Below, one piece after another: positions 7,253 to 9,614 of a DNA stretch of 9,614 nt. The DNA lies in contig DATHNF010000045.1 in assembly GCA_035486285.1 (NCBI GenBank), positions 1-9,614 of the forward strand, written 5' to 3'. Within the stretch, counting starts at the first letter, position 1. Each line of letters starts with the position of its first letter. The position numbers and the translations under genes were made by a program. Source of the DNA: DATHNF01 sp035486285 (GTDB lineage Bacteria; Patescibacteriota; Saccharimonadia; Saccharimonadales; UBA4665). Below the pieces are notes generated by a model. The model had not been told where the DNA came from. It searched no databases and saw only the letters and a program-made list of their open reading frames with translations.

Positions 7253-7301
7253 CGAAAAGTTTGGTGAGGACTACTTAGCCTCCGAAGCGTCAACGGGGTG
7301 A
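7122..7301 (+). CDS. Displaced C-terminal part of the 6710 gene (or small overlapping ORF)
   Basis: In the +1 frame relative to the 6710 gene, about 59 residues read as plausible protein: PKDILATSPADQRMLQEEVG, then GMLSTSDILVTYLKWFSEKF, ending GEDYLASEASTG with TGA at 7299-7301. The frame opens earlier (ATG 7071), but its first 17 codons look like a shadow of the upstream frame. There is no Shine-Dalgarno before ATG 7071 or ATG 7122, which argues for continuation of the upstream gene rather than an independent one. The stop is 53 nt from the tsaD stop on the other strand. Confidence 0.5.
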   Translation: MPKDILATSPADQRMLQEEVGYDRSLTGMLSTSDILVTYLKWFSEKFGEDYLASEASTG

Positions 7302-7313
7302 TGAGTGAGCTTG

Positions 7314-7329
7314 CGAGTGGACTAACTCG
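7314..7329. terminator. Short hairpin between convergent genes, possible weak terminator
   Basis: CGAGT (7314-7318), a 6 nt loop and ACTCG (7325-7329) form a perfect 5 bp stem between the convergent 6710 gene and tsaD. Neither strand has a T-run after it, so intrinsic termination is doubtful. Confidence 0.25.
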
Positions 7330-7354
7330 GCGCATTGAGCCCCATCCTTTACGT

Positions 7355-8467
7355 CTACATTGAAAGATTCGGCTCGATAGCTAACGTATAGGGATCGGCT
7401 ACGGGTTGTCGAAGTTGGACTTTGAAGCAACCAAGGGTAGCGACCATGGCGGCATTGTCGGTACACAGTTTTGCGTCTGGGTATTCGACAGGCAAGGGGA
7501 GGGCAGCCGATAGCTGGCGGCGTAACTCCTGGTTGGCCGCGACACCGCCAGCGATGACGACACTCTGCGAGCCGAACTCTTCATAGGCCAGTTTGGCCTT
7601 ATCAACAATGGTTTCAATGGCCAGGCATTGGAAACTAGCCGCAATGTCGGCTTTCTGGGCTTCGGAGAGGCGTGCTGGCAGCTTTGTAGAGGGGAAATCG
7701 TAACTTTCCCCGATTTGGGCTTGGGCGAGGCGCAGAACGGCTGTTTTGAGGCCTGAGAAGCTAAAATCGTATTTACTCATCTTGGCTTTGGGGAGAGAGA
7801 AAGCTTTCGGATCGCCTCTAAGTGCGGCAGCGGCAATGGAAGGGCCCCCGGGGTAGGGAAGCCCAAGCATCTTGGCGACTTTGTCAAAGGCTTCGCCGAT
7901 AGCGTCATCCTGGGTTTGGCCGAGCAAGCTATAGTCGAAGTGATCACGGAACAAAACCAGCTGACTATGACCGCCAGAAACGATAATAGCCAGCATCGGA
8001 AACTTTGGCTGATTCGAAGGAAATGTATAATCGCCCAAAACCGAATGTCTTTGGCCGTCACCGCTAGCTACTAGTTGCGTATTCCTTTTCGGGCTAATCT
8101 CTGTCAAGAAATTAACGTACACGTGTCCTTCGACATGGTTAATGGCGTACAGTGGCTTACCGTAAACGATGGCCAGTGTCCGGGCTGTCAGCAGGCCAAT
8201 GAGTAGGCTGCCACCAAGGCCGGCACCGTATGTTACCGCGATGCCATCAATGTCATCCCAAGTACAACTGGCTTCATCAAGCGCTTGCTGGATGACTGGC
8301 ATAATTACTTCGATATGGCTGCGGGCGGCGATTTCGGGCACCACGCCGCCGTATTTGACGTGCAGGTTCATGCTGGACGCCACGATGTTACTAAGCAGTC
8401 TATAGCCATCTTCTACGACCGCGGCTGCCGTTTCGTCGCAGCTAGTTTCAATGCCCAAGATCTTCAT
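7355..8467 (-). CDS. tsaD: tRNA N6-adenosine threonylcarbamoyltransferase
   Basis: TsaD (Kae1/Qri7/YgjD family) transfers the threonylcarbamoyl group from TC-AMP to A37 of ANN-decoding tRNAs, working with TsaB and TsaE in the cytosol. The 370-residue protein starts MKILGIETSCDETAAAVV, the diagnostic N-terminus of this ASKHA-fold family. GGVVPEIAARSH (40-51) and GLGGSLLIGL (83-92) follow. Metal ligands His111 and His115 lie in NHVEGH, with the third ligand Asp337 in LCTDNAAM. The nucleotide-binding signatures VSGGHSQL (163-170), DDAIGEAFDKVAKMLGLPYP (187-206), FSFSGLKTAV (235-244) and IAGGVAANQELR (305-316) are intact. About 28 extra residues (roughly 123-153) between NHVEGH and VSGGH make it longer than the usual 335-345. 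It is a single-gene unit; neither tsaB nor tsaE is in the window. Confidence 0.97.
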   Translation of the reverse strand: MKILGIETSCDETAAAVVEDGYRLLSNIVASSMNLHVKYGGVVPEIAARSHIEVIMPVIQQALDEASCTWDDIDGIAVTYGAGLGGSLLIGLLTARTLAIVYGKPLYAINHVEGHVYVNFLTEISPKRNTQLVASGDGQRHSVLGDYTFPSNQPKFPMLAIIVSGGHSQLVLFRDHFDYSLLGQTQDDAIGEAFDKVAKMLGLPYPGGPSIAAAALRGDPKAFSLPKAKMSKYDFSFSGLKTAVLRLAQAQIGESYDFPSTKLPARLSEAQKADIAASFQCLAIETIVDKAKLAYEEFGSQSVVIAGGVAANQELRRQLSAALPLPVEYPDAKLCTDNAAMVATLGCFKVQLRQPVADPYTLAIEPNLSM

Positions 8468-8474
8468 TTATCCC

Positions 8475-8480
8475 AGCATA
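8475..8480 (-). promoter_or_regulatory. Extended -10 box (TGC-TATGCT) of tsaD
   Basis: On the minus strand TATGCT, preceded by TGC, ends 7 nt before the tsaD ATG and implies a leaderless or almost leaderless mRNA. No Shine-Dalgarno separates it from the ATG, and no clear -35 is seen. Confidence 0.45.
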
Positions 8481-8531
8481 GCACGCGGCTGAGGGCGCAA
8501 TTGCTAAATCGACGAAAACAGTAGGTTATAG

Positions 8532-8560
8532 TTGACAAAACCTCAATATATTGCTAGAAT
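8532..8560 (+). promoter_or_regulatory. Near-consensus sigma70 promoter of the 8586 gene
   Basis: TTGACA (8532-8537), exactly 17 nt, then TAGAAT (8555-8560, 5 of 6) with an extended TGC before it. This is the best promoter in the window. Transcription should begin around 8566-8568 and leave a leader of about 20 nt with only a weak GAAAG as ribosome binding site. Confidence 0.75.
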
Positions 8561-8585
8561 ATAAAGTATTGAAAGTACACAATCT

Positions 8586-9614
8586 ATGACTACTTTAGAA
8601 ACTGCCCAAACATCAAACAACGAAGAACAACCAGAGCAATTACGTAGGTCAGCTATAACTAGCGCAGCTATCGGTACACTTGCCTTGGCGGCAACAGTTC
8701 TTGAAGTCAAAACGGGTGGGACAGGGCTTGATCGTGATCTTGCGGGTGCTGCCGCCGGGCTAAGTTACGCCAGTACTGGTTTAAAGCTATGGGCAAGACA
8801 CTCTCTTAGCGGCACGCTCGAGTCAGAAACGGCTCCCGCAGAAGTATTGCCGCCGCAGGCTGAGGGCCAGGTTAATAAGAAGTTTGACCACAGCGAGTCT
8901 TTCCTCTCGTATAGGCGGAACCGTTCTTCACAGATCAAACAAATGCCGAAAGATGAGAGACGAAGAGCTAAACGGGCAATGTGGAAGGACTACGCCACTG
9001 CAAACATAGTTGACACTAATTTTTATGATAAACAGGTGAGTGCTATTGATGAAACAAACCGTACTCCATCTGTAAGCAGTGGAGATCGCCGGATCAAAAA
9101 AATTGCCACACGACTGCGAGAAACGGGTGGCCAGAGAGCTGAACAGGTTGCCCGGGCAGCAGCTTTGGTAGGTAACATTGGCTTCGTGGCTGTAAGCAGA
9201 GCAGTTGGTTCTGCCGCCGGGCTACCCCCATACCTCCGGGATCGCCTCGGCCGAATTAAAGGCAACAAAACCAGCGGCGAAGACCACATCGGGAAGCTCG
9301 GTGGTCGTTTACGGCGGGCTCGGGCAGAGGCGACAGAACAAGACCGTCGTGCAGGCTCAGTCGTAGGCAGCAACCCCGAGGCCGAATCGCAGGCAGTTGG
9401 CGCGAAGGTAGCAAGCTTCAACCAAAGACTGAATGACCCAACTTATGTGCCTACTCCCGAAGAGTATAGCGAAATGTCCGCAGTAGCTGCCCATATACGC
9501 GTGACTCACGACGATGCCCACGGCCAGCAGCGGATTGGTTATTATGCCGGTGGCCAGCAACTAAAGCCTGTAGCCATCCGGTCCTTCTTAGACCGTGCCA
9601 CCAAGAACAGGTGG
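8586..9614 (+). CDS. Unrecognised basic protein with N-terminal hydrophobic segments (3' end beyond window)
   Basis: The frame stays open for 343 codons from ATG 8586 to the right edge without a stop. Residues 1-20 are polar and acidic. Residues 22-39 (SAITSAAIGTLALAATVL) form a likely membrane helix, and 52-68 (LAGAAAGLSYASTGLKL) a weaker second one. A strongly basic stretch, SYRRNRSSQIKQMPKDERRR (108-127), follows. A hydrophobic alanine/glycine-rich segment lies at about 190-212 (AAALVGNIGFVAVSRAVG), then more arginine-rich helices (LGGRLRRARAEATEQDRR, 238-255). The PTPEEYSEMSAVAAHIRVTH region (289-308) looks globular. I cannot assign a family. The long open frame and the strong promoter 25 nt upstream make it a real gene. 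The cytoplasmic part, rich in arginine and lysine, could bind nucleic acid or acidic lipid; that is speculation. Confidence 0.8.
   Translation, partial: MTTLETAQTSNNEEQPEQLRRSAITSAAIGTLALAATVLEVKTGGTGLDRDLAGAAAGLSYASTGLKLWARHSLSGTLESETAPAEVLPPQAEGQVNKKFDHSESFLSYRRNRSSQIKQMPKDERRRAKRAMWKDYATANIVDTNFYDKQVSAIDETNRTPSVSSGDRRIKKIATRLRETGGQRAEQVARAAALVGNIGFVAVSRAVGSAAGLPPYLRDRLGRIKGNKTSGEDHIGKLGGRLRRARAEATEQDRRAGSVVGSNPEAESQAVGAKVASFNQRLNDPTYVPTPEEYSEMSAVAAHIRVTHDDAHGQQRIGYYAGGQQLKPVAIRSFLDRATKNRW

Noticed and set aside
9023..9560. Minus-strand frames at 9023-9421 and 9357-9560
   Set aside because: They are antisense to the continuous 343-codon plus frame that follows a near-consensus promoter. 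Their text is rich in Arg, Ser and Pro, as expected of a shadow.
1..9614. CRISPR array, insertion sequence, tRNA/rRNA genes or a prophage/defence island
   Set aside because: I saw no regularly spaced repeats, terminal inverted repeats with a transposase, cloverleaf with a TTC arm, or phage/defence protein motifs. All gene-free gaps are shorter than 150 nt.

Overview
This is bacterial chromosomal sequence of balanced base composition with densely packed genes that use the standard stop codons; TGA is a genuine stop, for example after the HIT gene. The best guess for the source is a Patescibacteria/CPR lineage, probably Candidatus Saccharibacteria (TM7) or a relative. The reasons are a ValRS with the GADHAGFETQ-type active-site loop that I recall from that group, small genes of unknown function, mostly weak or absent Shine-Dalgarno sites, and a large secreted SGNH esterase. 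This placement is inference from remembered family features, not a search result.

Layout. Positions 1-2330 (minus) hold the 5' 776 codons of a large exported protein that runs off the left edge. It has a signal peptide, a propeller-like region, a Streptomyces-type SGNH/GDSL esterase core with six paired cysteines, and the start of an Ig-like tail. From a divergent intergenic region, the plus strand then carries a HIT-family protein (2458-2850), a 59-residue two-helix membrane protein (2866-3045) and an XRE helix-turn-helix/HAD fusion (3149-3991). Converging on these from the minus strand is valS (6565-4013). A second divergent region leads to an unrecognised plus-strand gene (6710 onwards) that seems to change frame near 7120. 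It converges on tsaD (8467-7355, minus). A third divergent region carries a near-consensus sigma70 promoter for an unrecognised gene (8586 onwards) that runs off the right edge.

Function. valS (tRNA charging) and tsaD (t6A37 modification of ANN-decoding tRNAs) are core translation genes, and HIT is a housekeeping nucleotide hydrolase/transferase. They do not form one operon; the window is a series of short, independently promoted units. The least ordinary elements are the SGNH protein's architecture, the XRE-HAD fusion with an altered HAD motif I, the HIGY variant of the ValRS HIGH motif, and the frame-shifted 6710 gene. In addition, -10-like boxes recur 6-9 nt before start codons, which suggests leaderless mRNAs. 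I see no CRISPR array, tRNA, rRNA, insertion sequence or prophage, and nothing that convincingly makes up a new multi-gene system.
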